A stretch of DNA of 64,000 bases from Acidithiobacillus sp. AMEEHan (lineage in GTDB: Bacteria > Pseudomonadota > Gammaproteobacteria > Acidithiobacillales > Acidithiobacillaceae). The notes under the pieces were generated by a model, which was given only the letters and a program-made list of their open reading frames with translations, was not told where the DNA came from and made no database searches. How positions within the stretch are numbered: the stretch's first letter is position 1; each line of letters begins with the position of its first letter. This document shows positions 47,554-57,836 of the stretch, in pieces. Both the position numbers and the translations under genes were made by a program. The stretch lies in the NCBI RefSeq assembly GCF_030996345.1, contig NZ_CP118747.1:186001-250000 (forward strand). The letters run 5' to 3'.

Positions 47554-48368
47554 CGCTTGCGATAGATGGCAGCCTGCACCATGTCCAGCCCACCGATCAT
47601 GCCTTGCAGGCTTTCCGAATGCCCCACCAGAAAATAGCCGCCCGGTCGAAGTTTTTGTAACAACTTTTGACAAACCGCTACCTTTGTCTCGGTATCAAAG
47701 TAAATAAGAACGTTCCGCAACCAGATCATATCGAAATCGTCCCCGCCGCCCAGCGCGGTAATTAGATTGATTTGCTGAAATTGCACGCGCTGCCGTAGAG
47801 CTGCATCAATTTGTAGAGTTCCCTCCCGCGCGCCGATGCCTTTGAGACAGAAGCGTTGCAGATAGGGACGCGGGATTTTCTCGGCCCGGGCGAGGGGATA
47901 TTGGCCACTACGGGCACTCTGTAGGATGCTCTGACTGATATCTGAGCCGAGAACCTCCCAAGGCCGCTGGCCGCGCCTTTCCGCCAGTACCATGGCAATA
48001 CTGTAAGGCTCTTCCCCCGAGGAGCAGGCAGCGCTCCAGATACGTACTTTCTGTTGGGAGTGAAATTCTGGGATCGCTACCTCGCTCAAAAAGGCAAAAT
48101 GCTTGGGTTCGCGAAAAAAATAGGTTTCGTTGGTGGTGAGAAGATCGACGGCCAGCTGGCGCTCTGCGGTATCCCGGGAGAGATGCTGCAGGTAGGCAGA
48201 AAAACTGGGCAGGTTGAGTGCCCGAAGCCGCTTTCCCAGACGCCCGGCCAGCATGGCCTGCTTTCCCGGCCCCAAAGTGATACCGGCCTGAGAAAACAGA
48301 AACTGCTGCAATCTTTGATATTCCTGGAGGGTGGGAGTGACACCCGAAGAATTAGCCGGTTTGGTCAT
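47550..48368 (-). CDS. cheR: chemotaxis protein methyltransferase CheR
   Basis: SAM-dependent methyltransferase acting on receptor glutamates. About 272 residues: a helical N-domain, [14 protein letters not shown], the SAM-binding [17 protein letters not shown], and [13 protein letters not shown] followed by [13 protein letters not shown]. The ATG at 48368 is preferred over a GTG at 48389; either start overlaps the 3' end of cheW. It ends inside the cheD start codon. Confidence 0.94.
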   Translation of the reverse strand: MTKPANSSGVTPTLQEYQRLQQFLFSQAGITLGPGKQAMLAGRLGKRLRALNLPSFSAYLQHLSRDTAERQLAVDLLTTNETYFFREPKHFAFLSEVAIPEFHSQQKVRIWSAACSSGEEPYSIAMVLAERRGQRPWEVLGSDISQSILQSARSGQYPLARAEKIPRPYLQRFCLKGIGAREGTLQIDAALRQRVQFQQINLITALGGGDDFDMIWLRNVLIYFDTETKVAVCQKLLQKLRPGGYFLVGHSESLQGMIGGLDMVQAAIYRKR

Positions 48369-48891
48369 CCGTTTCGATTTCCGTGCCACGAAGGGCTACC
48401 AATTGCGCCATTTCTTCGATGGATAGCACTTTTTTTATTTCTAACAGCACAATGAATCGACCCTCTATTTTTCCCATTCCATGCAAAAAATCGGTGCGCA
48501 GTCCCGTGCCGAATTGTGGAGGTACCTCAATTTGCTGGGCAGAGAACTCGATGACTTCATTGACCGCGTCAACAACCACACCGAGACGCTGGCGTTGCTC
48601 ATCTTCTACAAAATCCAGAATAATGATGCAGCTGCGCTTATAAATGGTGGTTGGCTTGCGACCGAAACGGCGTGCCATATCGATGACTGGCACCACCTGC
48701 CCACGCAAATTGATGACGCCAAGCACGAAATTCGGCATCATCGGGACCGGCGTTGGCGCCACGTAGGCAATGATTTCGCGCACTACCGTAATGTCCAGAC
48801 CGAAGGCCTCTTCTTGCAGCTGCACAATCAAAAACTGTCCGGCGCTGCTGCTTGTCGCTGACTCGCTGGTGGTAGCGGGGATCTGTGCCAT
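48352..48891 (-). CDS. cheW: chemotaxis coupling protein CheW
   Basis: Scaffold that joins receptors to CheA. 179 residues with the two five-stranded barrels of the CheW fold: FLIVQLQEEAFGLDITVVREII, PNFVLGVINLRGQVVPVIDMARRFG, and GVVVDAVNEVIEF...LHGMGKIEGRFIVLLEI. It has a short unstructured Ser/Thr-rich N-terminus. It lies 10 nt after the receptor gene in the operon. Confidence 0.94.
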   Translation of the reverse strand: MAQIPATTSESATSSSAGQFLIVQLQEEAFGLDITVVREIIAYVAPTPVPMMPNFVLGVINLRGQVVPVIDMARRFGRKPTTIYKRSCIIILDFVEDEQRQRLGVVVDAVNEVIEFSAQQIEVPPQFGTGLRTDFLHGMGKIEGRFIVLLEIKKVLSIEEMAQLVALRGTEIETDDQTG

Positions 48892-48901
48892 CTTGCCCTC
48901 C

Positions 48902-50539
48902 TCAGAAGCGCACGAATTCTTCGGACGCTGCCATGCTTGGCGTACCCTTGGGCATATGAGCGACGCTGTGCTCGGTCGCTGCCCCTTTGGTGGACTTGCG
49001 ACCCTGGCGCTGCGCCTCGTTTCCCAGACGGAACCGCGCCATGAGTTCTTGCAATTGTCCTGCCTGCCCGCTCATCTCTTCGGCAGTCGCCGCCAACTCC
49101 TCGGAAGCCGAGGCGTTTTGCTGCGTCACCTGATTCAACTGCCCGACGGCCACATTGATCTGATCGATGCCAGCGGCCTGCTCACTGGACGCCGCGTTGA
49201 TTTCCTGTACCAGATCGGAGGTTTTGGCAATGGCGGGTACCAGAGCTTCCAGGGCCTGGCCGGCATTTTCAGCAACCTTGAGGCTGCCGCTGGCCAGAGA
49301 TCCAATTTCCTGGGCTGCGACCTGACTACGTTCCGCCAGCTTGCGCACCTCGGCGGCGACCACGGCAAAGCCCTTGCCGTGTTCCCCTGCCCGCGCCGCT
49401 TCGATGGCGGCATTGAGCGCTAGCATATTGGTCTGATAGGCGATGTCGTCAACGATACCAATCCGCTCGGCGATGTCCTTCATCGCCTGCAGGGTCTGAC
49501 TGACCGCCTCGCCGCCTCTTTGCGCCTCTCTTGCCGCGCCGGTGGCGATATCATCGGTGATCCGCGCATTCTCGGCATTCTGTTTGATGGAGGCGGCAGC
49601 CTGCTCCAGGGTGGCAGAGGTTTCTTCGACACTGGCGGCCTGTTCAGAGGCTGCCTGAGACAAAGACTGAGAAGTGGCGCTGACTTCTTCCGAGGCACTC
49701 GATAGATTGTCGGCAGCGCCGCGCACCTCACCAATGATCTGAGTCAGGTTTTGCACCATGGCCTGCATGGCGCTCATCAGGCGTCCCGTTTCGTCCTTGC
49801 CCCGCACCTCTACCTGCACGCTCAGATCCCCCTCGGCCACACGCTCCGAAACGTTTACTGCTTCCAGCAGCGGACGGGTGATGGAGCGCGACAGCCCCCA
49901 GGCAATCAGAATGCTGGCGATGATGGCCAGCACGGCGATGACCACGGTAACGGTACTGACCATCTCGGCGTCAGCTTCTCCCGCTTTTCGCTTGGCCTCC
50001 AGGGTGCTCGCTGCATGGCTGCGTAGCTCATGATTGACGGTGTATAGATGCCGCTCTACGGGACTGACCTGGGTGTTGAAGAAATCATTGGCTGTACTGA
50101 TCGCCTGGTTTTCCGTCTTGGGATTCTTGGCGGCGGCGAGGAGCAATTGCAGGTACTGCTGCTCCGCATGGTAAAAGGTATCGTAGGTGGCCTGAGATTC
50201 GCGCAGGCTCGCGCGTGCCTCCGGACTGATCAGATTCTTTTCCAGATCCGGGTAAAATGGTTGGATCTGCTTGTCGATCTGGGCGATCTGGGCAGATGCC
50301 TGCGCCGCCTGCGAGGGCAAGCCATAGGCCAGATTGAAGTCGGCCCTCATCCGCCCCACATGCAGCATGATAGAATTGATTTTGTCCACGTTGGTGGCGA
50401 CGGTTCCGGTAACGGTGTTCAGATCGCCCTTGAGCCGCTGTGCACCCCACCATCCGGTAGCACCGACAGCTATCAGAAAAATGATCAAGAGTGCGAAGGC
50501 AAGGCTGAGCCGCACACCAATACGCAGATTTGCAAACAT
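48902..50539 (-). CDS. methyl-accepting chemotaxis protein
   Basis: Transmembrane chemoreceptor of 545 residues. One helix at about 12-32, a periplasmic four-helix-bundle-type ligand domain, a second helix at about 195-217, a HAMP linker, and the signalling hairpin with the invariant tip [41 protein letters not shown]. Methylation-type Glu/Gln heptads flank it. No NWETF-type tether is present at the C-terminus. The ligand cannot be read from the sequence. Encoded between cheA and cheW. Confidence 0.94.
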   Translation of the reverse strand: MFANLRIGVRLSLAFALLIIFLIAVGATGWWGAQRLKGDLNTVTGTVATNVDKINSIMLHVGRMRADFNLAYGLPSQAAQASAQIAQIDKQIQPFYPDLEKNLISPEARASLRESQATYDTFYHAEQQYLQLLLAAAKNPKTENQAISTANDFFNTQVSPVERHLYTVNHELRSHAASTLEAKRKAGEADAEMVSTVTVVIAVLAIIASILIAWGLSRSITRPLLEAVNVSERVAEGDLSVQVEVRGKDETGRLMSAMQAMVQNLTQIIGEVRGAADNLSSASEEVSATSQSLSQAASEQAASVEETSATLEQAAASIKQNAENARITDDIATGAAREAQRGGEAVSQTLQAMKDIAERIGIVDDIAYQTNMLALNAAIEAARAGEHGKGFAVVAAEVRKLAERSQVAAQEIGSLASGSLKVAENAGQALEALVPAIAKTSDLVQEINAASSEQAAGIDQINVAVGQLNQVTQQNASASEELAATAEEMSGQAGQLQELMARFRLGNEAQRQGRKSTKGAATEHSVAHMPKGTPSMAASEEFVRF

Positions 50540-50550
50540 CGTTGGATCTC

Positions 50551-52749
50551 CTATGAAGAACTGGTCGGCTGGGCCGTGCGGCTGGACCGGGTGTGGTGTT
50601 GAAGTAAATGGGCAATATCAAGGATCGGAGCGAGCTCACCGTTACCCAGAATGGTAGCTGCCGAAATGCCGGGCAAGGATTCGAAGAGGCGTCCGAGGGG
50701 TTTGATCACCGTTTGCTGGTTGCCGAGGATGGCCCCGACCAGCACCCCGATGCGCTCGGATCCCTGCCCGACGACAATGACGTTGCGTCGGCTCGAAACA
50801 GATCGTTCTACCTGGAACATCGCGGCAAGATCGAGCAGTGGCAGGGGCTGACCGCGTAATTGCAGATATCCAGTCGCTTCGACTTGCGGGTACTCGACAC
50901 ATTCCTCGACGGCATCCGAGGGGATCACGAAGAGCCCCTTGCCAATCCGCACCACAAAGCCATCGATGATGGACAGGGTGAGCGGCAGGCGAATGCGGAT
51001 GGTGGTACCCTGGCCGGGCTGGCTCTCGATGTCGATGCCTCCGCGGATGGACTCGATGTTCTGCTTGACTACGTCCATACCCACGCCCCGTCCGGAGATA
51101 TCGCTGATTTTCTCGGCAGTGGAAAATCCCGGCGCGAAGATCAGAGAAAATACCTCGGTATCGCTTAGTTTCTGGTCTTCCTGCACCAGCCCCTTCTCGA
51201 TCGCTTTGCGCAGGATTTTGTCGCGTTGCAGGCCAGCGCCATCATCCTGGACCTCGATAAGGATGCCGCTGGCATCGTGGCGCGCCTGCAGCAGGATGCG
51301 TCCCTGCGGATCCTTGCCCGACGCCTGCCGGATTGCCGCAGACTCAATGCCATGATCCATGGCGTTGCGTACCAGATGCATCAGCGGATCGACGATTTTC
51401 TCCGCCATGCTCTTGTCGAGCTCCGTCTGCTCCCCACGAATCTCCAAACGAATATCCTTACTCAGCTGCTTGGCGGTATCGCGCACCACGCGGGGAAAGC
51501 GCTGGAAGATTTCATTCACTTCAATCATGCGCAAATGCAGGGCACGATCGCGGATTTCTTCGACCAGGCGTGCGACTTGCACCGCCGCCTCCACCCTGAG
51601 TTCACGATCTTCTTCCTGGGCACGCAGACGATTACTGGCACTGGCAATGACCAGTTCGCCCACCAGATCAACCAATTGATCGAGCTCCTCGGCGTGGATG
51701 CGCAGCATCTGACGCTGGCCGCGTTGCTGCTGTTGTTTGGCGAGGGCGCCTTGCACCAAAGGTTCCGGGACCATCTGCGCAGCCACTAGGATTTCACCCA
51801 GGGGATGATGCTCGCCGCTATGTTTTTCCTCTTCCTGTTGCTGCCCGAGGGCCTGCTGCAGCTCCTCTGGAGTTAATGAGCCGATAGCAACCAGGATTTC
51901 ACCAATGCGCTGATCCGCTTCCGGCAAGGACTCGATCATCCGCAAATAGTCCGGAAGTTGATCATGGCTGGGCAAGATGTGGAGCGTGCAACTGTCTTTG
52001 ACAAAGTCGAAGACGGCGACAATTTCCGCTTTGCTGGCGGCACTGGCAAATGCGATCTCAAAACCCAGATAGCAACTTTCGGGATCCAGCGCAGAAAGCT
52101 TTGGTAGCTGATCGGTCAAGGTGACCAGGCCCAAAATCTCTCCCATCTGCCGCAAGTACTGCAGAAAGGACAACGGGTCCATGCCGTCACGAAAGGTATC
52201 AACGCCAAAGCGCAGAGAAATGTGCCAGCCGGCACGGTGGGGCTTGCGCGGCTGATCCGGCGCAGCAGGCTTATATGCCCGTTGCACCACGGGTGGCGCA
52301 GGGTGATCGCTTGCCAGTCCTGGCAATATGCCCTCTGCTTGGCGTCGCTGCACTGCCTCCAGGGCCTCGAGAAGACGCACGTCCTCGGCGAGAAAATCGG
52401 GCTGAAAGGCGTCTGCGCCCTGCAGCATGACAAGATACGCCCCGAGATGATCAGCGCAGGCGAGCAGCAAAGGCACCATCTGTTCGGCATCGAAGGCCTG
52501 CTGCCCGGCACGAATACGGTCCAGCAAGTTTTCCAGGCGATGGGTGAAACGCACCAATGGATCCAGCCCAAAGAGTCCGGCAGAGCCTTTGATGGTATGC
52601 GCGGCCCGAAACAGGGCATTCAGTTGCTCAGCCTCCAGGCCATGGGTTTCCACACCGAGCAGGATCTGCTCCATCTCCTGGAGCAGGTCGCGACTTTCCT
52701 CAAAAAAGGTCTCCATGGCGCCCTGGAGCGCGGGATCGATATCCATCAT
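50551..52749 (-). CDS. cheA: chemotaxis sensor kinase CheA
   Basis: Cytoplasmic histidine kinase of the receptor array; 732 residues. Hpt domain with phosphorylated His51 ([14 protein letters not shown]), a P2-like domain around 170-260, a linker with two short MshEN-like repeats (about 281-341), P3 dimerisation ([12 protein letters not shown]), the ATPase domain ([27 protein letters not shown]) and a CheW-like P5 domain. It overlaps the STAS gene by 4 nt and precedes the receptor gene. Confidence 0.96.
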   Translation of the reverse strand: MMDIDPALQGAMETFFEESRDLLQEMEQILLGVETHGLEAEQLNALFRAAHTIKGSAGLFGLDPLVRFTHRLENLLDRIRAGQQAFDAEQMVPLLLACADHLGAYLVMLQGADAFQPDFLAEDVRLLEALEAVQRRQAEGILPGLASDHPAPPVVQRAYKPAAPDQPRKPHRAGWHISLRFGVDTFRDGMDPLSFLQYLRQMGEILGLVTLTDQLPKLSALDPESCYLGFEIAFASAASKAEIVAVFDFVKDSCTLHILPSHDQLPDYLRMIESLPEADQRIGEILVAIGSLTPEELQQALGQQQEEEKHSGEHHPLGEILVAAQMVPEPLVQGALAKQQQQRGQRQMLRIHAEELDQLVDLVGELVIASASNRLRAQEEDRELRVEAAVQVARLVEEIRDRALHLRMIEVNEIFQRFPRVVRDTAKQLSKDIRLEIRGEQTELDKSMAEKIVDPLMHLVRNAMDHGIESAAIRQASGKDPQGRILLQARHDASGILIEVQDDGAGLQRDKILRKAIEKGLVQEDQKLSDTEVFSLIFAPGFSTAEKISDISGRGVGMDVVKQNIESIRGGIDIESQPGQGTTIRIRLPLTLSIIDGFVVRIGKGLFVIPSDAVEECVEYPQVEATGYLQLRGQPLPLLDLAAMFQVERSVSSRRNVIVVGQGSERIGVLVGAILGNQQTVIKPLGRLFESLPGISAATILGNGELAPILDIAHLLQHHTRSSRTAQPTSSS

Positions 52750-53078
52750 CTTGCCTGCTCACGCTGCAATAGAATCGGGTCGCCAAAAAAGGTCGAAAGC
52801 CGACAAAGTTCCATGGCCTCGACGACTGCAGGAGAGTGGTTACTCAGGGATAATTGGCAACCTTGTTCGCTGGCACTCCGCTTCAGGGCAAGGAGCAATT
52901 GCAAACCGGCACCATCGATTTCCTCGACCTGGCGCAGATCAATCTCCAGGGTGTGAGCAGACGCCAAACAGGAGAGCAGACGCCCACGCAACTCGGCAAC
53001 GGCGTAGATATCTAGATTCCCCTGCAGCTCAAGCTGCAGTTTTTCGCCTTGCCGTTGTTCGCGGATTTCCATGCTCAA
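52746..53078 (-). CDS. STAS-domain protein of the chemotaxis operon
   Basis: A 110-residue single STAS domain, like anti-sigma-factor antagonists. The loop normally carrying the phosphorylated Ser reads EEIDGAGLQLLLALK, so that Ser is replaced and classical partner-switch phosphorylation looks impossible. Similar STAS proteins occur next to cheA in other proteobacterial chemosensory operons; their role is unclear. It overlaps cheA and cheY by 4 nt each. Confidence 0.85.
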   Translation of the reverse strand: MSMEIREQRQGEKLQLELQGNLDIYAVAELRGRLLSCLASAHTLEIDLRQVEEIDGAGLQLLLALKRSASEQGCQLSLSNHSPAVVEAMELCRLSTFFGDPILLQREQAR

Positions 53079-53446
53079 GGCAACACCAGCTTGGCGACGG
53101 CCGCCAGCAACTGCTGTGGCTGAAAAGGTTTCACCACCCAGGCCTTGGCACCTGCGGCGCGGCCCTCCTGCTTCATCTCGTCGCCGCTTTCCGTGGTCAG
53201 CATGATGACCGGCGTAAACTTGTAGTTGGGTAATTGTTTGATATTTTTCAGAAACGTAATCCCATCCATGTTGGGCATATTGACGTCGCTGATGATCAGA
53301 TGAACGCGAGCGGCGGCCTGCAGCTGGGCGAGACCCTGCACACCATCACCAGCCTCCAGCACCTCGTATCCCGCCCCTTCCAGAGCGATACGCACCACCT
53401 GTCGCAAAGAGGCCGAGTCGTCCACTATCAAAATCGTTTTTGCCAT
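53075..53446 (-). CDS. cheY: chemotaxis response regulator CheY
   Basis: Single receiver domain of 123 residues, phosphorylated by CheA. Acidic pocket DD at 9-10, phosphoacceptor Asp54 in IISDVNMPNMDG, Thr in VIMLTTES, and Lys in KAWVVKPF. It would bind the flagellar switch (flagellar genes are outside the window). No cheZ gene was seen in the operon. Confidence 0.95.
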   Translation of the reverse strand: MAKTILIVDDSASLRQVVRIALEGAGYEVLEAGDGVQGLAQLQAAARVHLIISDVNMPNMDGITFLKNIKQLPNYKFTPVIMLTTESGDEMKQEGRAAGAKAWVVKPFQPQQLLAAVAKLVLP

Positions 53447-53464
53447 TGCGCTATCCCTGTGGGT

Positions 53465-54397
53465 TCAAAAAAAGGTGATATCTTCGCCACTGCCAGCGGT
53501 CGCCACCCCCTCGTTGCGGTGGGCAGCCCGCTCTTCGGCCGTGCTGTAGCGGTCCTCCATGGATCGCAACCAGCCCTGGACGCTCTGTAGGTTTTCTCGG
53601 GGGTGCAGATGCCGCGGCAATTCTGCCAGTCCTTCTTCAACGTGTTGCAGAATCTGATTGACGCGATCATGGAATTGCAGAGTGACCAGGAGCTGATCCA
53701 TATCCTCAGCGATTTGCTCTCCCTCCAGTTGCAGCCTGGCCTGGGAGGCGCAGAGCTCTTCGGTCATTTGCTCGACGCGACCCAGAGCATTGCGCGTAGA
53801 TTCCCGCGCGTTTTTCAGAAAACTCCTTTCCGCCTCGATGGATTTTCCCGCCGCCGCGACGACCTGGCGGATGACCTTGACGACTTCTTTGACATTTTCG
53901 GCCATCGCCACACTGCTTTCCTTGGAACGAGAGGAAAGCTTGCGTACCTCGTCGGCCACCACCGCAAAGCCGCGCCCCTGCTCACCCGCGCGGGCCGCCT
54001 CGATGGCCGCATTGAGGGCCAGGAGCGTGGTCTGTGCAGCAATCTCCCCCACCTCTCGCGCCATTTGTTCCAGGACATTGACCTGCTGCATGAGCGCAGA
54101 GATGGTCGCCTGATTAGACTCGTGTTGCTGCACCGAGGCTTCGATATGGCGCAGGATCATCTGCAATTCGGTTTCGGTTTCGCGAAAGCGCTGTGTCGCT
54201 TCCGCGGCGCCCTCTTTGCCGGATGTACTCTGCGAAGAAAGAACCGCCTCACTCAAGCGACGGTGGAGGCTCGTGAAACGACCGACGATATCGGTGACGG
54301 CTTGCTCCAACTGTTCCCGGCTGAGGGCGAGCTGCCGGGCCAGGATGCTGGTCACCGTCCCGAGCACTTCATCGCTGCTTTCCATTGCCTCGTGCAT
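53465..54397 (-). CDS. soluble methyl-accepting chemotaxis-like protein
   Basis: About 310 residues with no membrane segment. The middle carries a receptor signalling tip, [39 protein letters not shown], flanked by long coiled-coil helices. The C-terminus resembles CheY/CheX-linked receptors that contain a [13 protein letters not shown] block. It is the first gene of the chemotaxis operon. I use the ATG at 54397, with AGGA five bases upstream, in preference to the TTG at 54415. What it senses is unknown; a cytoplasmic or energy signal is plausible. Confidence 0.85.
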   Translation of the reverse strand: MHEAMESSDEVLGTVTSILARQLALSREQLEQAVTDIVGRFTSLHRRLSEAVLSSQSTSGKEGAAEATQRFRETETELQMILRHIEASVQQHESNQATISALMQQVNVLEQMAREVGEIAAQTTLLALNAAIEAARAGEQGRGFAVVADEVRKLSSRSKESSVAMAENVKEVVKVIRQVVAAAGKSIEAERSFLKNARESTRNALGRVEQMTEELCASQARLQLEGEQIAEDMDQLLVTLQFHDRVNQILQHVEEGLAELPRHLHPRENLQSVQGWLRSMEDRYSTAEERAAHRNEGVATAGSGEDITFF

Positions 54398-54431
54398 AAC
54401 CATCCTGCTGATCAAGTCTATCTATGACCGA

Positions 54432-54458
54432 GTAACGGCACAGCACACGAAAACTTGA
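54432..54458 (-). promoter_or_regulatory. sigma-28 (FliA) promoter of the chemotaxis operon
   Basis: Minus strand TCAAGTTT, then 11 bp, then GCCGTTAC: 7 of 8 and 6 of 8 matches to the flagellar consensus TAAAGTTT-N11-GCCGATAA with exact spacing. Predicted start about 28 nt before the first che gene, so the operon should be expressed with the flagellum. Confidence 0.7.
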
Positions 54459-54772
54459 GTGGCCACTCCGCCCCCACGATCCGCAAAAGGGAGGTAGTAG
54501 AATTTCAGGAAATTGCAAGATGCCAATCTTCCTACGGACGGGGGCAAGGTCTTCGACATCTACGGTGCAAATGCACCAGAAAGGTTGATATAAACCAAGG
54601 GGAATGGGTGATTTTAACCAGCGCGAAGGTAGCCCCCTGGGATTATTACATATAACTATATATTTTTATTAGAAGATAGTTTAGTTTTTTTGTCAGGTAC
54701 AGACAATGCTTATAGACCCACAGCCAATCAGGCTTGCCGCGATTTCTATCGCTTACAACATAAGGGGTTTTC
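54459..54772. promoter_or_regulatory. intergenic region upstream of cydAB
   Basis: No gene seen. It contains GGTGCAAATGCACC (54564-54577), an inverted repeat, and TTGATATAAACCAA (54585-54598), a one-mismatch FNR/ANR-type box (TTGAT-N4-ATCAA) about 180 bp upstream of cydA. An AT-rich stretch follows (54645-54690), with no clear -35/-10 pair. An oxygen-dependent control of cydAB is therefore possible but unproven. Confidence 0.35.
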
Positions 54773-56212
54773 ATGATTATCGAGAATACACTCCCGATCA
54801 TGCTCAGCCGCTTGGACTTTGCCTTCATCACGTCCATGCACATCCTGTGGACGCCGGTGACCATCGGTATGTCTTGGTTGCTCTTCTTTCTGGAAGTGGC
54901 TTGGCTGCGCTCAGGGAACGAAAAGTGGTACCGCTTGCAACGCTTCTTCGAAAAGCTTTTCATCGTCAACTTTGGCGCCGGGGTGGCTACCGGGGTCACC
55001 ATGGAGATGGCTTTCGGCATTCTCTACGGGCCCTTCTCCCAGGCCGTCGGTCCGTTCTTTGGCAACATCCTGGGCTTTGAAACCATTACCGCCTTCATGT
55101 ACGAGGCGGGCTTCATTGGCCTGATGATCTTTGGCTGGGGTAAGATCGGCAAGGGGATGCACCTGTTTTCCACCTTCAATGTGGCGCTGTCTTCCAGTCT
55201 CTCGGCGATGTGGATCCTGGTCGCCAACGGCTGGATGCAATCACCCAGAGGGATCGTGCTAAAAGATGGTCTTTTTCAGGTGACCAACTGGTGGCATGCG
55301 ATCTTCAATCCCAACTTCGATATTGGCTTTCCGCACATGTGGATTGCTACTGTGGAGCTGTCGCTCTTCTTCTTTGCTGCGGTTTCTGCTTGGTTCATCC
55401 TCAAGAACCGGCATGCAGATCTTTTCACCACTCTGCTCAAGCCAACGCTCCTGGCGCTGGTGGTAATTACTCCCCTGCAGATCTTCATTGGCGATGAATT
55501 GGGGCGGGAAGTAGCTGCGGATCAGCCTACCTCTCTGGCCGCGATGGAAGGGCATTACCATACTTATCTGCCGGACGGGCGGGTGAACTCGGGCTGGCAT
55601 ATCATTGCCTTTCCCAATGCAGAAAACGATGGCAACGTTTTTGCCATCACCATCCCACATGTTTTGAGTCTGCTGGAAACCCACACCTTGAACGGCAAAG
55701 TAGCGGGAATGGATCAGTTCGCGCCCAATGATCGGCCGGATGTCTGGGTGCCGTTCTATGCCTTCCGGATCATGGTCGCAATTGGCTTCTTTCTGTTTTT
55801 CATGGCCTTGTGGGGCAACTGGCTACGCATCCGTGGGGAACTGACGGCAGACCGACTCCGCCGGCATCCCCGTTTCCTGCGCTTGCTGGTCTTTAGCGGT
55901 TTTCTGCCTTACCTGGCGGTATGGACGGGTTGGTGGACGCGGGAAATTGGCCGTCAACCCTGGGTGGTCTATGGCCTGATGCGGACCTGGCAAGGCGTGA
56001 GTCATATGGGAGTATCTGCCGAGGCCCTTTGGTTCATTGGCTATATTGTCTTTGAATTCATGGTCTGGGGCGGAGCCTGGTACTTCTTCAGCCGCATCAT
56101 CCAGAAGGGACCGGACTTGCACAGCCCGGTGGTGGGCTCCGAGCCCTCGGAATCCTCCGGCGGCGGCATGGCCCAGGCAAGTTTTGCCAAGCCCACCCTG
56201 AACAAGCTCTGA
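54773..56212 (+). CDS. cydA: cytochrome bd-type ubiquinol oxidase subunit I
   Basis: Heme-bearing subunit of a bd-type oxidase, 479 residues, short Q-loop type. Heme ligands: His in SMHILWTP near residue 23, His in FPHMWIAT, and Met in FRIMV near residue 330. Oxygen-channel glutamates lie in FETITAFMYEAGF. The GREIGRQPWV-type motif (TREIGRQPW) is intact. In the Q-loop, QPTSLAAMEGHY has Ser at the position of E. coli Lys252, while Glu257 is kept. Encoded with cydB; it is electron-transport linked, non-pumping and likely tolerant of cyanide or low oxygen. Confidence 0.94.
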   Translation: MIIENTLPIMLSRLDFAFITSMHILWTPVTIGMSWLLFFLEVAWLRSGNEKWYRLQRFFEKLFIVNFGAGVATGVTMEMAFGILYGPFSQAVGPFFGNILGFETITAFMYEAGFIGLMIFGWGKIGKGMHLFSTFNVALSSSLSAMWILVANGWMQSPRGIVLKDGLFQVTNWWHAIFNPNFDIGFPHMWIATVELSLFFFAAVSAWFILKNRHADLFTTLLKPTLLALVVITPLQIFIGDELGREVAADQPTSLAAMEGHYHTYLPDGRVNSGWHIIAFPNAENDGNVFAITIPHVLSLLETHTLNGKVAGMDQFAPNDRPDVWVPFYAFRIMVAIGFFLFFMALWGNWLRIRGELTADRLRRHPRFLRLLVFSGFLPYLAVWTGWWTREIGRQPWVVYGLMRTWQGVSHMGVSAEALWFIGYIVFEFMVWGGAWYFFSRIIQKGPDLHSPVVGSEPSESSGGGMAQASFAKPTLNKL

Positions 56213-56272
56213 ACCAGCCTGTAGGAGGCAGACCCTGATGGACTGCCTCGCTTTTGCGAAAGGACAACGATC

Positions 56273-57364
56273 ATGGATTATCTAAGCGATATTCTGCGCA
56301 TCCACAGTGCGCTAAGCACCTTTTGGTGGATTCTTCTGGGACTGTTTTTCATCATTTATATCGTACTGGACGGTGCCGATCTGGGTGCCGGCGTCTTCTC
56401 TCTTCTGTTTCTGCGGGACGAAAATGATCGCGCGGCGATCATGTCCTCCATGGCGGGAACCTGGGATGCCAATGAAACCTGGCTGGTGGTGGCCGGTGGG
56501 GTCATCTTCGGCGCCTTCCCTCTGGTTTACGGCTCTACCTTCAACTACCTGATGATTCCCCTGATGTTTGCTCTGTGGGGCATCATCTCGCGCGCGGTGG
56601 CCTTCGAGTTTCATGTCCATGCCAAAGGCTCGAAAAAATTTTGGGGAACCCTCTTCGGCCTCGGCAGTCTGGTGGCTGCGTTCTTTGCCGGCGTGGCCCT
56701 GGGCGCGACCTTGCTGGGCTTTCCCATGGCCAAAGAGAATGCGCAAGGCATCCAGGCGGCCAATGACCCTTTTGTCAACACGGTACCGCATTTTGCTGGC
56801 AATGCGCTGAGCTTTCTGAGTCCCTTCAGCATCTGGACGGGCATTGCTGCAGTCATTGCCGGGGGCCTGGCAGGAACCCTGTTCCTCTGCGCCCGGTTCA
56901 AGCAAGACGATCCGATCTATAAGAAGGCCCACCACTGGGCGACGATCTTCTCGTTTCTGGCCCTGGCGGCGGTCGTCATCACCCTGATCTGGTCCTATGC
57001 CATCATGCCGGATGCCGCTAAATGGACGGGCGGTGGTTGGTTCGGCTGGCTGGTCCTGTTGCTGGCCATCCTGGTCTCGGCCTACAAGATGATGACGGCG
57101 CATGCCGCTCATCGGGATTTCCCGGCCCTGCTCTGGTGCGGCGCCATCGTGGTCTTGATGTGGGGCGGGATGTGGGCGACCAACTTCCCGTATATTGTCC
57201 CCAACACCTGGACCATCACCGCAGGCGGAAATCCGGCCAACGATCTGGCCATCCTAACCCTGTTCATGACCGGTTTCGTGCCCGTCATGATCATGTATAA
57301 CGCCTACCAGATTTGGGTCTTCCGCCATCGGATTACCCATCTAGCGGGCTACGAGAGTCACTGA
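56273..57364 (+). CDS. cydB: cytochrome bd-type ubiquinol oxidase subunit II
   Basis: Partner subunit of the bd oxidase, 363 residues with about eight or nine membrane helices. Family blocks: LDGADLGAGVFSLL, GTWDANETWLVVAGG, FPLVYGSTFNYLMIP and SRAVAFEFHVHAKG. It follows cydA by 60 nt. No CydX-like small peptide was recognised directly downstream; the next 470 bases contain a hairpin and no clear gene. Confidence 0.95.
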   Translation: MDYLSDILRIHSALSTFWWILLGLFFIIYIVLDGADLGAGVFSLLFLRDENDRAAIMSSMAGTWDANETWLVVAGGVIFGAFPLVYGSTFNYLMIPLMFALWGIISRAVAFEFHVHAKGSKKFWGTLFGLGSLVAAFFAGVALGATLLGFPMAKENAQGIQAANDPFVNTVPHFAGNALSFLSPFSIWTGIAAVIAGGLAGTLFLCARFKQDDPIYKKAHHWATIFSFLALAAVVITLIWSYAIMPDAAKWTGGGWFGWLVLLLAILVSAYKMMTAHAAHRDFPALLWCGAIVVLMWGGMWATNFPYIVPNTWTITAGGNPANDLAILTLFMTGFVPVMIMYNAYQIWVFRHRITHLAGYESH

Positions 57365-57378
57365 CCCGCAAAACCCAA

Positions 57379-57406
57379 CCCTGGGTATTCCGAGCAATAC
57401 CCAGGG
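57379..57406 (+). terminator. hairpin after cydB
   Basis: Perfect 11-bp stem CCCTGGGTATT/AATACCCAGGG with a 6-nt loop, 14 nt after cydB. Only a weak T run follows (ATTCTTCC), so it may be a Rho-assisted or stability element rather than a strong intrinsic terminator. Confidence 0.6.
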
Positions 57407-57836
57407 AAATGCATTCTTCCTCACCATTCCACGGCGGCGGCTCGTTCCGGGAATGAGCCTGCAAAGAAACAAGCCGCAGGTCGATGCAGAGCCAATCCAA
57501 GACAGATCCCCGGTTGTTTCCGTTTGACGACAGATAGGCAACATGGATTAGTCCATGGCAGGCAATTGAGTTCTGTAAATTGCATATCTGGGTGGCAATG
57601 AGCTGTAGCCGATCTGAAACAGTCCCCGGTATCGCAGCCGCTGTAATGCGGCCCATCCATGCTGGCACGCTTTGTGTATTGACCCCGATCACGGCAAGTC
57701 GCGCGTCCAGCACTCTCCGTTCGAAGAGGCAAACGGTTGTGATCTGCCTCGACACAGAGTTTTACCGGGCCTGAGTTGACGGGAAGTCCGAAGCCCATAA
57801 CTTCAGATAGAGCCATCTTTTGAGAGATTTTACGAC
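57407..57836. other. 430-base gap without a recognised gene
   Basis: Both strands are open in places (a 200-codon minus-strand frame runs 57421-58023), but none of the products has a recognisable motif, and that frame runs into the start of the next plus-strand gene. A weak promoter-like pair, TTGACG (57776-57781) and TAACTT (57798-57803), lies before the next gene. The region may be decayed sequence. Confidence 0.35.

Noticed and set aside
54564-54577. GGTGCAAATGCACC considered as an NtrC site before cydAB
   Set aside because: The half-sites are in the reverse order and the wrong spacing for the NtrC dyad (TGCACC-N5-GGTGCA).
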